A DNA stretch of 64,000 nt from Symmachiella dynata (GCF_007747995.1 NZ_CP036276.1:564001-628000); one strand, 5' to 3'; shown: positions 26,287-36,708, counted from the first letter of the stretch. The notes: generated by a model from the letters alone, not told the origin. A program made the numbers and translations.

Positions 26287-27324
26287 TTAATTCGTCGGTG
26301 CGGGGGGCAACTGCAACGTGTCTGTCGCGGGAGTTGCCGTCAGTTTGGCAATGTATTCCTTGATCAAATGGTAGGCCTGTCGAAACTCGGCCTTTTCACT
26401 GAGCGAACGATATTGCGGATTCGCAGCGATCTTATCAAAGCGGCCGAGCAACTCCTGCAGTCGTTCTACCGGAGGATGCTGATCGCCGGTGAACACCTGC
26501 GCCGGAAAGGCCAGATACTTTTGCCAGTCGGGGGGCAGGATTTTGGCAAGCTTGATTGCCGCAGCTGCCAATTGCTCGCGTGTCACTTCCGTATCGTTGA
26601 CACGTTTCGGCGGGGAAAACGCGGGACCCGATTCCGCTGGGACTGCGACCGCGTCGCCGGAGTATTGCATCACCTTTTCGATCAATGTCACTGCCGAGGG
26701 AGGCAACGCATTTCCATTGCCGGCAGGAGCAGCGCGGTAATAGGCCGCCTCTGCGGACGGGTCGAGACGAATTGCCGAACCGTCCAAGGAGACGCCTGCG
26801 AATAATCCGCGGCTGCGTGCGTAGGAGAGAATTTCCGCTTGCAGACGTTCGTCGGTCGCTGCGGCCAATTGTCGTCCGACCGGTCCTGCTGCGGCGGCCG
26901 CATCGACGCCGATTGTAAACTTTCCGCTGAGCAAGCCGCGGACGCTATTTTTGGTCATGAACACTAAAATGATATCAGTCGACTGGACACCCACCTGAAA
27001 CCCGATGCTGCCGCCGGTCATTTGCAAAAATCGCGGTGCATCCCAGCCCCGGCTTTCGTTGCGGACCAAGGCGACGCCATGACCGTGCCGCGCGCCAATC
27101 ACAAAGCCCCCTTTGAGCATATTGGGAATGATCACAATGCCTTCGGCTTTGGCCAACAGCGACTCAGGAATTTTACGTCCCGGTGTCTGCATGACTTCAT
27201 CCAGCACAGCTGCCGAATTGAGCACAGTCTCAATTTCCCGCGTCTGAGCAGCCAGGCGGGATGCCGAGCAGGTAAAGACCGTCGCAACCAAGGCGGCGGA
27301 TAAGAAAAATCGGTGAGTTGTCAT
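26287..27324 (-). CDS. Exported SYLF-domain (YSC84-like, lipid-binding) protein
   Basis: Encodes 345 residues with a signal peptide (MTTHRFFLSAALVATVFTCS); GGAG lies 8 bases before the ATG. The SYLF domain covers about residues 30-215: VLDEVMQTPGRKIPESLLAK, GIVIIPNMLKGGFVIGARHG, GWDAPRFLQMTGGSIG and FTIGVDAAAAAGPVGR. SYLF proteins bind phospholipid; bacterial exported forms have no known activity. The C-terminal 110 residues are not part of SYLF and contain Pro-rich linkers and PPDWQKYLAFP. It converges on the enolase-superfamily gene. Confidence 0.87.
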   Translation of the reverse strand: MTTHRFFLSAALVATVFTCSASRLAAQTREIETVLNSAAVLDEVMQTPGRKIPESLLAKAEGIVIIPNMLKGGFVIGARHGHGVALVRNESRGWDAPRFLQMTGGSIGFQVGVQSTDIILVFMTKNSVRGLLSGKFTIGVDAAAAAGPVGRQLAAATDERLQAEILSYARSRGLFAGVSLDGSAIRLDPSAEAAYYRAAPAGNGNALPPSAVTLIEKVMQYSGDAVAVPAESGPAFSPPKRVNDTEVTREQLAAAAIKLAKILPPDWQKYLAFPAQVFTGDQHPPVERLQELLGRFDKIAANPQYRSLSEKAEFRQAYHLIKEYIAKLTATPATDTLQLPPAPTN

Positions 27325-27516
27325 CGCGGGGACTCCATTCGTTACGGGGAATTTCCTAATTCGCTGGGAATTGTAGCCAAGCTGGGTCTCAGATCAATGG
27401 CGATTCCCAGCACCCCATTTCACGCTAAAAACCGCCTGTCTACGCATGACGACACCAATTAACTGTTTGGTCAGTAAACTCCACGCTGCTTGTTGCGATA
27501 CTTCAGCGTTGCATGA

Positions 27517-27648
27517 TTAAGAACCACGAAAGACACGAAAGACACGAAATTTTTGCCAATGCTCGCCGCTGCTAACGTGGCTATTAAGTCGTGAGAGACT
27601 GCTTAAGCCTTAGTTTTTTTTCGTGTGTTTCGTGCCTTTCGTGGTTAA
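27517..27648. repeat. CACGAAAGA-type repeats in inverted orientation within a gene-free region
   Basis: Left arm 27517-27549 is built of three acgaaa words (ccacgaaagacacgaaag...). Right arm 27619-27648 is the near-complement (cgtgtgtttcgtgcctttcg...). The arms are about 30 bases each, 69 bases apart. The whole gap 27325-27765 holds no gene I can support. This low-complexity repeat type is familiar from intergenic regions of many planctomycetes and other bacteria. Confidence 0.6.
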
Positions 27649-27765
27649 ATTTTATAGCGACCTGTGATTGCGGTCGCATGGCTACCAAATCGCTCCGCCG
27701 GTATCATGGAATTTCTAATAAACGATATTGATCCACTTCATTGATCCCTTTGCGAGACTCCCTCG

Positions 27766-28992
27766 ATGCGAAACTTTGCCCTCTTCACTTTGCTCCTCAT
27801 GATTATGCACGTCGTCGTCGCACCCACCTGGGGTGAGGAGCCGTCGTTTTCTTCTGAACTGATTTTTCCCGTCGAAGACTGGCACAACCATGGCTCGTGT
27901 GTTGTCGAGTGTCCCAACGGCGACTTGTTGGCGTGTTGGTTTCATGGTTCCGGGGAACGGAAGGCGGATGATGTGGTGATTCTCGGGGCGCGAAAACTCA
28001 AAGCGACCGGTAAGTGGACCGAGCCGTTTGTGATGGCCGATACCCCCGGCTTTCCCGATACGAATTGCTGCATGATCATCGATCCCGACGAGCGACTGTG
28101 GCTGCTGTGGCCCACGATTCAGGCGCATACGTGGGAGAGCGCGCTGATGAAATACAAGATCTCCGAAAATTACATGCAGCAAGACGCAACTGCCCCTGAA
28201 TGGGATTCGATGCAAATCTTGCACATGAAACCGGGTGATGATTTTGAAGACAAGGTGCAACAGGCGACCGACAAGTACGTGGCTTCGCTCAATATTCCGG
28301 ACAATCTCGCACCGTTGGTCAATGCTTGGAAACAGCGGAACCAGAAACAGGCTGCTGATAAACTCACCCGGCGACTTGGCTGGTTCACCCGCGCGCATCC
28401 GCTGATTCTGGATGGCAAAACCATGCTGGTCGGTTTGTATTCCGACGGCTTTTCGTTTTCGCTTGTTGCACTGACCGACGATGGAGGCCAAACCTGGCGG
28501 TTCAGTGATCCGATTGTTGGGGGTGGCAATATTCAACCGAGCTTTGCCCGCAAGGTAGATGGCACGTTGGTGACCTACATGCGCGATAACGGCCCGCCTC
28601 CCAAACGCGTGCTGGTTTCTGAATCGACCGATGGCGGCATCTCCTGGGGTACGGTTTATGATCATCCGCAACTGCATAATCCCGGCGCGGGGTTGGAGTT
28701 AGCCAATCTGGCGGACGGGGATTGGATCTGCATTTACAACGACGCCGAAAACAGCCGCAGCACTTTGGCAGTCTCGATCTCCGACGACGAAGGGGCCACC
28801 TGGAAATGGACGCGGCATCTCGAACAAGACAAAACCGGCAAAGGCCGCTACCACTACCCCTCAATCATCCAAGGCAAAGACGGCATGCTGCACGCCACGT
28901 ACAGCTACTTCGTCCCCACTCCCGAAGGTGAACGGAAAAGCATCAAGGCGGCAACATTTAACAAGGCCTGGGTCCTCGAAGGGGACCAATAA
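27766..28992 (+). CDS. Exported sialidase-like (BNR/Asp-box) protein
   Basis: Encodes 408 residues with signal peptide MRNFALFTLLLMIMHVVVAP. Three Asp-box motifs are visible: TDDGGQTW (237-244), STDGGISW (287-294) and SDDEGATW (339-346), the turns of a six-bladed sialidase-type propeller, together with N-terminal NHGSCVVECPNGDLLACWF. Exo-sialidases release terminal sialic or related nonulosonic acids; many planctomycete members of this fold have unknown glycan targets. The Shine-Dalgarno is weak. A long open frame on the opposite strand (27715-28677) is a shadow with no recognisable features. A hairpin repeat lies 28 bp after the stop. Confidence 0.87.
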   Translation: MRNFALFTLLLMIMHVVVAPTWGEEPSFSSELIFPVEDWHNHGSCVVECPNGDLLACWFHGSGERKADDVVILGARKLKATGKWTEPFVMADTPGFPDTNCCMIIDPDERLWLLWPTIQAHTWESALMKYKISENYMQQDATAPEWDSMQILHMKPGDDFEDKVQQATDKYVASLNIPDNLAPLVNAWKQRNQKQAADKLTRRLGWFTRAHPLILDGKTMLVGLYSDGFSFSLVALTDDGGQTWRFSDPIVGGGNIQPSFARKVDGTLVTYMRDNGPPPKRVLVSESTDGGISWGTVYDHPQLHNPGAGLELANLADGDWICIYNDAENSRSTLAVSISDDEGATWKWTRHLEQDKTGKGRYHYPSIIQGKDGMLHATYSYFVPTPEGERKSIKAATFNKAWVLEGDQ

Positions 28993-29020
28993 CCCCGGGT
29001 GCGGGAGGCTAAGAGATTCT

Positions 29021-29052
<32 letters not shown>

Positions 29053-29060
29053 TGAACGGA

Positions 29061-30416
29061 CTATTCGTCCGACTCCCGCTCCAACAGTTTTGCCGGGTCA
29101 CAGACCTGTCCGCGATGCACTACAAAGTCGATCTTCCGCGTGTTGCGAATGTCCGCCAGCGGGTCGGCCGAGAGTACCACAAGGTCCGCTTGTTTGCCGA
29201 CCTCAATGCTGCCCAGCGTGTCGGACTGCTTGACGATTCCCGCATTGTGCAGCGTGGCCGATGTGAGCGCCGCTGCCGGCGACAGCCCCGAGGCGACCAG
29301 CAGTTCCAATTCTTGGTGCAGCGAAAATCCGGGCGGGACGAACGGTTCGGGTGTGTCGGTCCCCACCAGGATTTTCACCCCCGCTTTGTGCAGCAAGCCG
29401 GTGAGTTCCTGATACTTCTCAATTTCGCGGAGCCGTAACGGACGCGTTTCGGGAGCGAGATTGCTGGAGGCGCGATACGCTTCCCAGTATCGCAGCATCC
29501 GTTTCGGCACATGTTGCAAATCCGCGTGTTGGTGGACCTCTTCCAAGTCGTTCAAATAGATCATATTGCGAAACACGACCAACGTCGGATCGACGGCCAC
29601 TTTTTGCTTCGCCAATTGAGCGATCAGTGCTTGGCATTGTGGGTTTTGCAGATCAAGATTCGCCCGTGGATTGGGGACCTTGGCCGCTGCGGGAGAGATG
29701 CTGTAGTTGAACACCGACCAGATATGTTCCAAACAATCGATCCCGTCGGTCGCCGATTCCTGAGCGGTGTAGCGGCCCAAATGACCGGTGACCATCATGC
29801 CGCGGCGGTGTCCCTCTTCAATCACTTTTTGCCCGATCGCTCGCGGCGTGCCGACATAGATTTTCAGTGTCACCACGTTCCACTGCGACATCTCATCCAC
29901 AAAAGCGGGGACAAGCGCCGGATCGGTCAAGCTGTAACCGATGTCGCGGTGCACCGGTCGCGCGCCGTCGATGAGCGGACTAGCCAGAAACACCTGCGGA
30001 CAAAACTCCGGATGCAGCGCCGCATACCGCGCGATGCCTACTTCAGCCACAATCGCATCGCCGGCACTGCGGACCGACGTCACCCCCGCTGCCAAGAATA
30101 GCGGCAAAAACTCATCACCTGTGACGTGCGTGCGATCCGCCAGATGCACCAAATGCACGTGCGCATCGATCAAGCCGGGGATCACGTATTTACCGCCCGC
30201 CTCGACAACGGTTGCTCCGTCGGGAATCGTCGCCGGTTGTTCCTGCGTGCCGATCGCCGTGATCAACCCGTCCTCAACCACAACCGTCCGCTCCGGCAGC
30301 ATCGTCCCGGTCGCGGTATCGAACACCGCCGCATCGCGGAGCACCAGTGGCGGAGGTTCCGCCGCAATGACCGTGCAATGAATCAAGCATGCCGCAACGA
30401 ACAGGGCCGATCGCAT
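29061..30416 (-). CDS. Exported metal-dependent amidohydrolase
   Basis: Encodes 451 residues with signal peptide MRSALFVAACLIHCTVIAAE; GAGG lies 7 bases before the ATG. The amidohydrolase hallmarks are in order: DAHVH with His86 and His88, MVTGHLGRY, CLEHIW and VGTDTPEP with the catalytic Asp, closing with GSIEVGKQADLVVL. It resembles imidazolonepropionase/prolidase-like members, so hydrolysis of an amide or cyclic substrate is expected but the substrate is open. It starts 2 bp after the DUF1552 gene stop and is the last gene of the operon that begins with the GntR regulator at 36651. Confidence 0.88.
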   Translation of the reverse strand: MRSALFVAACLIHCTVIAAEPPPLVLRDAAVFDTATGTMLPERTVVVEDGLITAIGTQEQPATIPDGATVVEAGGKYVIPGLIDAHVHLVHLADRTHVTGDEFLPLFLAAGVTSVRSAGDAIVAEVGIARYAALHPEFCPQVFLASPLIDGARPVHRDIGYSLTDPALVPAFVDEMSQWNVVTLKIYVGTPRAIGQKVIEEGHRRGMMVTGHLGRYTAQESATDGIDCLEHIWSVFNYSISPAAAKVPNPRANLDLQNPQCQALIAQLAKQKVAVDPTLVVFRNMIYLNDLEEVHQHADLQHVPKRMLRYWEAYRASSNLAPETRPLRLREIEKYQELTGLLHKAGVKILVGTDTPEPFVPPGFSLHQELELLVASGLSPAAALTSATLHNAGIVKQSDTLGSIEVGKQADLVVLSADPLADIRNTRKIDFVVHRGQVCDPAKLLERESDE

Positions 30417-30418
30417 CG

Positions 30419-31723
30419 TCAGACCTCATCCAACGGCTGGGTAGCGTCGCCGAAGGAATCCAATTGGACGCCCATTTTATCCATCATGCTCAAGTAAAGT
30501 CGGCACATTTGGCGGTCGGGTTTTTCAAGGTAATCCAAATTCTGACCCCCGCGAATCCGCCCGCCCCCGCCGCCGACCATCACCACGGGAAGTTGATTTG
30601 CATCATGGTGTCCGTTGAGCATGCTGGAACAGAGCATCAACATTGAGTTGTCCAGAAGTGTACGGTCTCCTTCGCGAATACTGTCCATCTTGCGGGCGAT
30701 GTAGGCGACCTGTTCCAGGAAGAACTGATTCACCTTCAACCAATCGTCCGTATCGTTGTGCGATAGCAGATGGTGAATCATGTAGTCCACGCCCAGATGC
30801 GGAAACCGCAGCGTGCCGTGATCGTTGTTGAGTTTCAACGTGCAGACGCGGGTCGTGTCGGTTTGGAAGGCCAGCACCAAAATGTCGCTCATCAACCGCA
30901 TATGTTCGACAATGTCCTGCGGATATCCATCGGCTGGCCGCGGGATGTTGGGACCAGTCAGCGTGGGCCGCCAGCCTTGCATTTCTCCGCGCTTCCCAGC
31001 GCGCTCGATCCGCTGTTCCACATCACGGACCGAGTTTAAGTATTCATCCAATTTATGTTGATCGAGCGTGCTAATATCCCGGCGAAAGTCCTTAGCATCG
31101 GCCAAGACGGCATCCAAGACGCTCTTGTCGCCCAACTGTGCACTCTCTTTGAAGAGGTGGTCGAAGGCCAACGCGGGATAGACTTCCAAAGGGGTCGGCG
31201 TGGTCGGGCTGCTCCAGGAAATGTGCGAGCTATACAGCATCGAATAATTTTTGTGCACCGACGGGTTCGCTTTTTCGCAACCCAGCACCAGGCTCGGCAG
31301 TTTGGTCTGATGGCCGATTTTTTGCGCCACGACTTGATCGACACTCGTGCCGGAGCGAATCGTGCCTCCCGCTGTTAGCGGCGCGCCGGACAGCAAATTG
31401 CCCGTTTGCGAACTATGAATGTTTCCCTTGAGCGCTTCGGCGTTGTACAGCCCGCGAATGAATGTCATGCGGTCGCGAAAATCATTCAGCGGAGCCAGCA
31501 CCTTGCCGAGCTCCATCGATTTGCCTTGCCCCTTGGCCCACCACTCGTGGCGATGGTATCCGCAGCCGGAGAACAGAATCGCCATCCGCGTCGGCGCTTG
31601 GCTGGCGGGTGTGATACTGGGAGTCTCGTCGCCCCAGACCGACAGCGACTCCATCCACGGCAGGGCCATCGTGACACCCAAGCCGCGAAGCATCGTTCGA
31701 CGTGAAAACTGATGGTCTGCCAT
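30419..31723 (-). CDS. DUF1552-family exported protein, second copy
   Basis: Encodes 434 residues. The leader SRRTMLRGLGVTMALPWM is twin-arginine-like. Family blocks include RMAILFSGCGYHRHEWW, GTSVDQVVA, LPSLVLGCEK and, near the end, LLDNSMLMLCSSMLNGHHD. It follows the DUF1592 gene by 66 bp with GGAG 7 bases before its ATG. It pairs with the DUF1592 protein just as 10225-11661 pairs with 7556-10222, but gene order and neighbours differ. Confidence 0.87.
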   Translation of the reverse strand: MADHQFSRRTMLRGLGVTMALPWMESLSVWGDETPSITPASQAPTRMAILFSGCGYHRHEWWAKGQGKSMELGKVLAPLNDFRDRMTFIRGLYNAEALKGNIHSSQTGNLLSGAPLTAGGTIRSGTSVDQVVAQKIGHQTKLPSLVLGCEKANPSVHKNYSMLYSSHISWSSPTTPTPLEVYPALAFDHLFKESAQLGDKSVLDAVLADAKDFRRDISTLDQHKLDEYLNSVRDVEQRIERAGKRGEMQGWRPTLTGPNIPRPADGYPQDIVEHMRLMSDILVLAFQTDTTRVCTLKLNNDHGTLRFPHLGVDYMIHHLLSHNDTDDWLKVNQFFLEQVAYIARKMDSIREGDRTLLDNSMLMLCSSMLNGHHDANQLPVVMVGGGGGRIRGGQNLDYLEKPDRQMCRLYLSMMDKMGVQLDSFGDATQPLDEV

Positions 31724-31789
31724 GGGACTGCTCCGGTTGGAATAATAATGTTCGCTAATATTCAGTTGTAAATGTCCGCGCCGCTCTAT

Positions 31790-34700
31790 TCAATCGCCGA
31801 CAAAATCTCGGCCGCGAATCCGTTGGAACTGCTCGCTCGATACAATCGCTTCGACAGCCACGTGGAATCGGTAATCGCCCGCCTTCAGTTTTTCTTGCAT
31901 CGTGGCCAACAATGGCTCGTCCGACAATTGTACTTCCCGGCCCAATGCATAACCTAAGAGTTTGCGGCAGAATTGCCGGACCACATCGTCGCGACGGACC
32001 GTGAGCAGATAGTTCCGCAATCCCGCGATCCCTTCCATCGGTTGGCCATTGTCGAGGACTGTTTTTGTATCCGCCGGTTCCGGGCGCAGGCGGCCGATGG
32101 CGTCGTATTGTTCCAGCGCGAATCCGAACGGATCAATACGGACGTGGCAGGTGGCACACTCCGGAGCGGAGCTATGTTTCTCAATTAACTGCCGTGCCGA
32201 AAGTCCCGCCGGAACGGTTTCAGGCAATTGCGGAATATTCGCCGGCGGGCGCGGCAAACGCTCGCCCAGCAACGTTTCATAAATCCAGTTCCCGCGCAGA
32301 ATGGGACTCGTCCGCGAGGCACCCGATTGACTGGCCAAAAACGTGGCCATCCCCAAAATCCCGCCGCGACCTTGCGCTTGCAGCCCTTCGACGCGCCGCC
32401 ACTCATCCCCCTCAACACCGTCGATTCCATAGTGCTCAGCCAGTGCCGCATTCACGAACGCATGATCCGCGTTGAGCAAATCTAGAATCGAACCGTCGTT
32501 GCGGAACATATCTTCGAAGAACCGCACCGTTTCTTCATACATGGCGCCGCGCAGTTCCGCGAACTCGGGATACAACGCTTCGTTTTTATCGTCGTTCTGA
32601 TCAAAGTCCCGCAGATGCAACCATTGGCAGGCAAACTGCACCGCCAACCGCCGCGTCCGTGGATCGGCCAGCATCCGCCGCGTTTGTTTTTGCAACACGT
32701 CTTCTGACAGCAGCGCACCCGAATCACCCGCTTCACGAAGTTCAGCATCGGGCAGCGACGACCACAGGAAATAACTCAGCCGATTTGCCAACTCCATGCC
32801 GGAAACTTCAGCCGCTGCGTCACCCGCCGGCGGGGTTTCGAGCCGATACAAAAATGCCGGTGAAGCCAGTACCCGTGCCAACGTCAATTGAATCGCTTCC
32901 TCGTGCGGAATGTCCGATTGGCGCAGCCCGTCATAAAGCTTGCGTAAATCCTCTTGCTCCGATTCACTCAATGGCCGCCGCCAAGCGCGATTGGCGAATT
33001 CCAAAACCGCATCAACGTGCGCCGGTTCAGTCTCTTTTAACCGCGTGCGAAACAGATCCGCTCGCGCATTGATTGGCCCCCGCATCGGCTCAAACGATTT
33101 CACCAAGTCCGGCCGATCCTGCGTGGCGAATTCATAGATCTGTTCATATGCCACCGTCAGCGCAATCGGTTCCTGGGCGACATAATACAGTTCATCCCAC
33201 AATCGATCCAATTCAGCCACCTGCTCATCATTGAGCATCAACCGTTTGAGCTGATCGTCTTCCCGGAAATACAATGACAACGTAACCACTTCATCAACCG
33301 GCACGATCTGGGCATAACAAAGGGCTGCGGGAAACAGGTTGCGAAACTCCGCCACCGCTTGTTTGGCACGCTGCTGCGTTTTTTCATCTGCTGAGACGAG
33401 AATCGGCAGCGCCGGCGACGATGAGAGCGACACCGGTTTGGTGCTGAGAACTTGAAGCTGCACACTCCCTCCCGTAGCTGTCGCCGGATGCAATGTGCCG
33501 GATACGACAAACTCGGCTCCGCTTGCCAATTCTTTCGGCAGTTGCACTTCTAGAATCTGCGGCGCCTGCACGCATAGACTGGCTGGTTCAATGGCTGAGC
33601 CGTTGGGATGTTTGCCAAATTGCGCCGGGTCGATTCCAAAGGTCGAATCGCTTCCCGAGGCCGCTGTGCCGGCAACCGTTGCCCAGTGCAGTGGACCTTT
33701 CCAGTCGTTGAGCAATGTTCGTAACGCCCGGTCTGGTTCGCTGAGCGATGCCTCATCCGTCGTCGTTATTGCAGTCTGCACGGACTGCGCCAGCTGCTGG
33801 ATTTCGTCGACCGGTTTCTCGCCGAGCACGGCCGCACGCCACTGGGCGAGGGCGGAGCCGGGGGGCAATAACGATTTGGTCGACCCCACATCCTCCGAGG
33901 CACCAAAGTGCCAAGTCTTCAAGTTGCCGTACGCATCGGGCAACGGGTTGGACTCCAGGATCCGATCAACGACATCGGTCGCTAAATCCCAAACGCGCGT
34001 TTCACCCCCGACCTCAGTCAGTTTCAAGGCCACATGTGTTGTGTCGCAGACATGTGTATTGTCTCGGGCGTTGATGATCAGCGACACGACATCTCCCGCG
34101 TGGATGGCCGTTTCCCCCTCGGGAGAAAATGTCTGACGCCGGCCGTTATCGACGGTGCCGCTTGCCAGTTGTGTCGTGCCGGTTTCCGCATGCAGTTCCA
34201 CGCGCCAGGCAAACCCGTTGCCGCACTTGTCGTCCGCATCGGCGGCGAAGCCCTCAATCCGCACCTGTCCATCCAACGGGCTACGCCACGCGATGATCGA
34301 TTCCTGCGTTGGCGTCGGATGCACCGTCACACCGCGAGCGGGTATCGTCAACGTCCGAAAGGTGACGTCCTCTTTGGAGCGATTCGTCAACAGGCTCGGT
34401 AAGTTCCCCGCAGCCCAACCGTTAATGGAATCATAATTGTGCAAGCTGGTTAATTTGTTGGTGAACAGCCCGCGAATCTCACGTTTCTCTTTCCGCTCCA
34501 ACCCAAGCAGCGTCGACCACGCTTTGAGCAATTGCGGATTCAAACCGTTGGCTTCGGCGAATTCTTCCAACGTGGCCGTCGAGGCCCGCAGTTTGTCGAC
34601 CCCGTCGAGATAAGCCGTCGTCCGTGGCCCTTCACTGGCCAGCGCCTTCTTAATACGCTCGTCCAGACCGTAGACATCGCGCAACAGGATCGGCGGGTGT

Positions 34701-35968
34701 GCTGCTTCCGACTCATCGGTCGGAAACTCAATACGTGGACGTTCCCAAATCACATAATCCCCGTCGCGTCCGTCTCCCAAATCATCCGCCGTGAGATACA
34801 GCACAACATCCGTATCGGTCGGCGGCAGCGCCAGCCGTATGTCCTGTCGCGTCGTAACTTTTTCGACCGGCTCCATCCATTTTTTTTGCACACCGTCGCC
34901 CGTCAATTGACCGATGGAGTTATATTTCCACAGCGCTTGCTGTGCGGCTGTGATTTCTGCAACCAATGCGGGAACATCCGCGGCTGTCGCCTGTTGCCAT
35001 TTTTGGCGAAACCGATTGATAACGAACGAATCAGAAGATTCGGCCGCGACTGACAATGCGGTCCACAACATTTGCAAATAACGCGGGTTGAGCGAACGTT
35101 CGTTGGCAACCTGTTCGATCGACTTTTGGCCGGCAGTCAGGGCATCCCGTTCTTCGAGCGTGGCTGTTAGATATCTTTCGACAGGCAACAGCCCCTCTTG
35201 GTCAGTGTCGAATTTGGTGCCTTGCCACGTGAGAACCGTCCCATCCCCGCTTTGGGTGAACCGGCGGTAGAAGGATTGAATGCGGGCCAACAATTCGTCT
35301 GTGTGGTCACGTTTTGAAGTGTGCGGCGAAAAACGAATTCCGTCAGGCAACAACACCACATGGGCGGCCACATCTTTGGCAGCTTCGAGATACTTGGTGA
35401 CCAGCGACGGCGACATTGCCTGCGCGGAGCCGGTGTTGATAAAGCCTTCCCCTGCGGCGCCGTCGATCGGAAATTCTTCGGTGGGATCAAGTGTGGCGAC
35501 ACCGGTCAGGTCGCGGATTGTATAATTATACTCCGCATTATTCAGCCGCCGCAGCACGATCGGCCCCGGATCGCCGGCGCGGGCATTGGCTTCGAGCGTG
35601 AGAAAATCCCGCACCCAACTCCGCAATGCTTTTAGCTCTGCTTCAGTCGGTTGCGCTTCATCACGCGGCGGCATCTGTCCGCTTTCCAGCATCTGACGAA
35701 TCCGCAACCACGTTTTCACCTGCTTGCGCGCAGCGGCCATTGTCGGAATCGTCGAAAGGTCGACTTCCGCTTCCGCCAAATCCGCCGAGTGACAATCAAA
35801 ACAATATTGCCGCAACAACGGTTGAATCGTCTTGCCGTAGTCTTGATCTAAAGCGGTCGCGGATTTCTCTTCGGCCGATGCGGACGGTAACTGCCAAGCC
35901 ATCGACAGAGCCAACGCGCACAACACTGTGGGAACGCCACGACGAGCGAGGCTATCGTCGTTTCTCAT
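31790..35968 (-). CDS. Very large planctomycete cytochrome c / DUF1592-type exported protein
   Basis: Encodes 1392 residues, about 500 longer than the relative at 7556-10222. A signal peptide (about 1-32) is followed by C56-x-x-C-H60 (CFDCH) and the DUF1587 block (LRRLNNAEYNYTIRDLTG). A long insert of several hundred residues follows, with a beta-sheet carbohydrate-binding-like region (VRIEGFAADADDKCG, HVALKLTEVG). Then come DUF1595, DUF1592 (ASPAFLYRLE, ELANRLSYFLW), DUF1588 with CATCH and DUF1585. It is predicted to be a periplasmic haem protein. Its ATG overlaps the GntR stop (ATGA), with GGAG 7 bases upstream, so regulator and protein are translationally coupled. Confidence 0.87.
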   Translation of the reverse strand: MRNDDSLARRGVPTVLCALALSMAWQLPSASAEEKSATALDQDYGKTIQPLLRQYCFDCHSADLAEAEVDLSTIPTMAAARKQVKTWLRIRQMLESGQMPPRDEAQPTEAELKALRSWVRDFLTLEANARAGDPGPIVLRRLNNAEYNYTIRDLTGVATLDPTEEFPIDGAAGEGFINTGSAQAMSPSLVTKYLEAAKDVAAHVVLLPDGIRFSPHTSKRDHTDELLARIQSFYRRFTQSGDGTVLTWQGTKFDTDQEGLLPVERYLTATLEERDALTAGQKSIEQVANERSLNPRYLQMLWTALSVAAESSDSFVINRFRQKWQQATAADVPALVAEITAAQQALWKYNSIGQLTGDGVQKKWMEPVEKVTTRQDIRLALPPTDTDVVLYLTADDLGDGRDGDYVIWERPRIEFPTDESEAAHPPILLRDVYGLDERIKKALASEGPRTTAYLDGVDKLRASTATLEEFAEANGLNPQLLKAWSTLLGLERKEKREIRGLFTNKLTSLHNYDSINGWAAGNLPSLLTNRSKEDVTFRTLTIPARGVTVHPTPTQESIIAWRSPLDGQVRIEGFAADADDKCGNGFAWRVELHAETGTTQLASGTVDNGRRQTFSPEGETAIHAGDVVSLIINARDNTHVCDTTHVALKLTEVGGETRVWDLATDVVDRILESNPLPDAYGNLKTWHFGASEDVGSTKSLLPPGSALAQWRAAVLGEKPVDEIQQLAQSVQTAITTTDEASLSEPDRALRTLLNDWKGPLHWATVAGTAASGSDSTFGIDPAQFGKHPNGSAIEPASLCVQAPQILEVQLPKELASGAEFVVSGTLHPATATGGSVQLQVLSTKPVSLSSSPALPILVSADEKTQQRAKQAVAEFRNLFPAALCYAQIVPVDEVVTLSLYFREDDQLKRLMLNDEQVAELDRLWDELYYVAQEPIALTVAYEQIYEFATQDRPDLVKSFEPMRGPINARADLFRTRLKETEPAHVDAVLEFANRAWRRPLSESEQEDLRKLYDGLRQSDIPHEEAIQLTLARVLASPAFLYRLETPPAGDAAAEVSGMELANRLSYFLWSSLPDAELREAGDSGALLSEDVLQKQTRRMLADPRTRRLAVQFACQWLHLRDFDQNDDKNEALYPEFAELRGAMYEETVRFFEDMFRNDGSILDLLNADHAFVNAALAEHYGIDGVEGDEWRRVEGLQAQGRGGILGMATFLASQSGASRTSPILRGNWIYETLLGERLPRPPANIPQLPETVPAGLSARQLIEKHSSAPECATCHVRIDPFGFALEQYDAIGRLRPEPADTKTVLDNGQPMEGIAGLRNYLLTVRRDDVVRQFCRKLLGYALGREVQLSDEPLLATMQEKLKAGDYRFHVAVEAIVSSEQFQRIRGRDFVGD

Positions 35969-36651
35969 AGACCTGCTCCAATCCGCTGCCGATGACTTTC
36001 TATGTGGGCTTTCAATTCCGCCGTGGCCCGCTCGACATTTTGGTCGCGTAAGTCCTCAACGATTCGCCGATGGCTTTCAAGGCCCGCTTTCCATTCCGCC
36101 TTTTTGACGCTATCGCGAAATCGACGAAAAAACACCTGCAATAAATCATCGAAGGCCACCAGCGGCGCGAGGCCGCTGGCTTGCATCAGACTGCGGTGAA
36201 ATTCGATGTCGACTTCAATTTGCACCTCAAACTTGCGCGACGCACTGAGGCGATCGACGATGGATTTCAGCGAATCATACAAAGCGGGATCGTCCGCCAT
36301 CCGCCGTGCCACATGCGGGAGGACACCGGTTTCGATGACGACGCGCGAGTCGATCAACTGATGCGGGTCGGCGGCGTGCAGGGCAGGGTGGAAGCCGAGG
36401 TGCTTGGTGACTCGCTGCAGGTCGATTTCCCCGACCGTCAGTCCGACGCCGGTCCGGGATTCGACAATCCCCAAAAACTCGAGTGCTTTGGTCGCCTCGC
36501 GCAGGCTGAGTCGGCTGACACCAAACGATTCGGCAAGCTCCGTTTCATTCGGCAACCGGTCTCCGGGAACCAGTCCTTCGGAAACGATATACGACTTCAG
36601 CCCTTCAGCAACCACATCCCGCAGCTTCTGCCGTGGCAGAGTTTTTAACAT
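35965..36651 (-). CDS. GntR-family (FadR/FCD subfamily) transcriptional regulator
   Basis: Encodes 228 residues from ATG 36651, preceded by GGAGAGG. The N-terminal winged helix reads LPNETELAESFGVSRLSLREA and ends in the usual V-E-S-R-x-G-V-G-L wing. The rest is an all-helical FCD ligand domain with D and H residues (DVAAHVV-type pattern here as IDSRVVIETGVLPHVA and EFHRSLM). FCD regulators usually respond to organic acids or sugar acids. It is the first gene of a four-gene operon (36651-29061), with a candidate operator in its promoter at 36711-36723, so autoregulation is likely. Confidence 0.88.
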   Translation of the reverse strand: MLKTLPRQKLRDVVAEGLKSYIVSEGLVPGDRLPNETELAESFGVSRLSLREATKALEFLGIVESRTGVGLTVGEIDLQRVTKHLGFHPALHAADPHQLIDSRVVIETGVLPHVARRMADDPALYDSLKSIVDRLSASRKFEVQIEVDIEFHRSLMQASGLAPLVAFDDLLQVFFRRFRDSVKKAEWKAGLESHRRIVEDLRDQNVERATAELKAHIESHRQRIGAGL

Positions 36652-36708
36652 GAACCTCTCCGCAAACCAGAATCCCAACGGCACACGCGCCGTTTTTTGC
36701 CAGCATTC

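Noticed and set aside
27715-28677. A long open frame (320 codons) on the minus strand
   Set aside because: It lies wholly opposite the sialidase-like gene, which has a signal peptide and three Asp-boxes; the minus-strand product has no recognisable motif.
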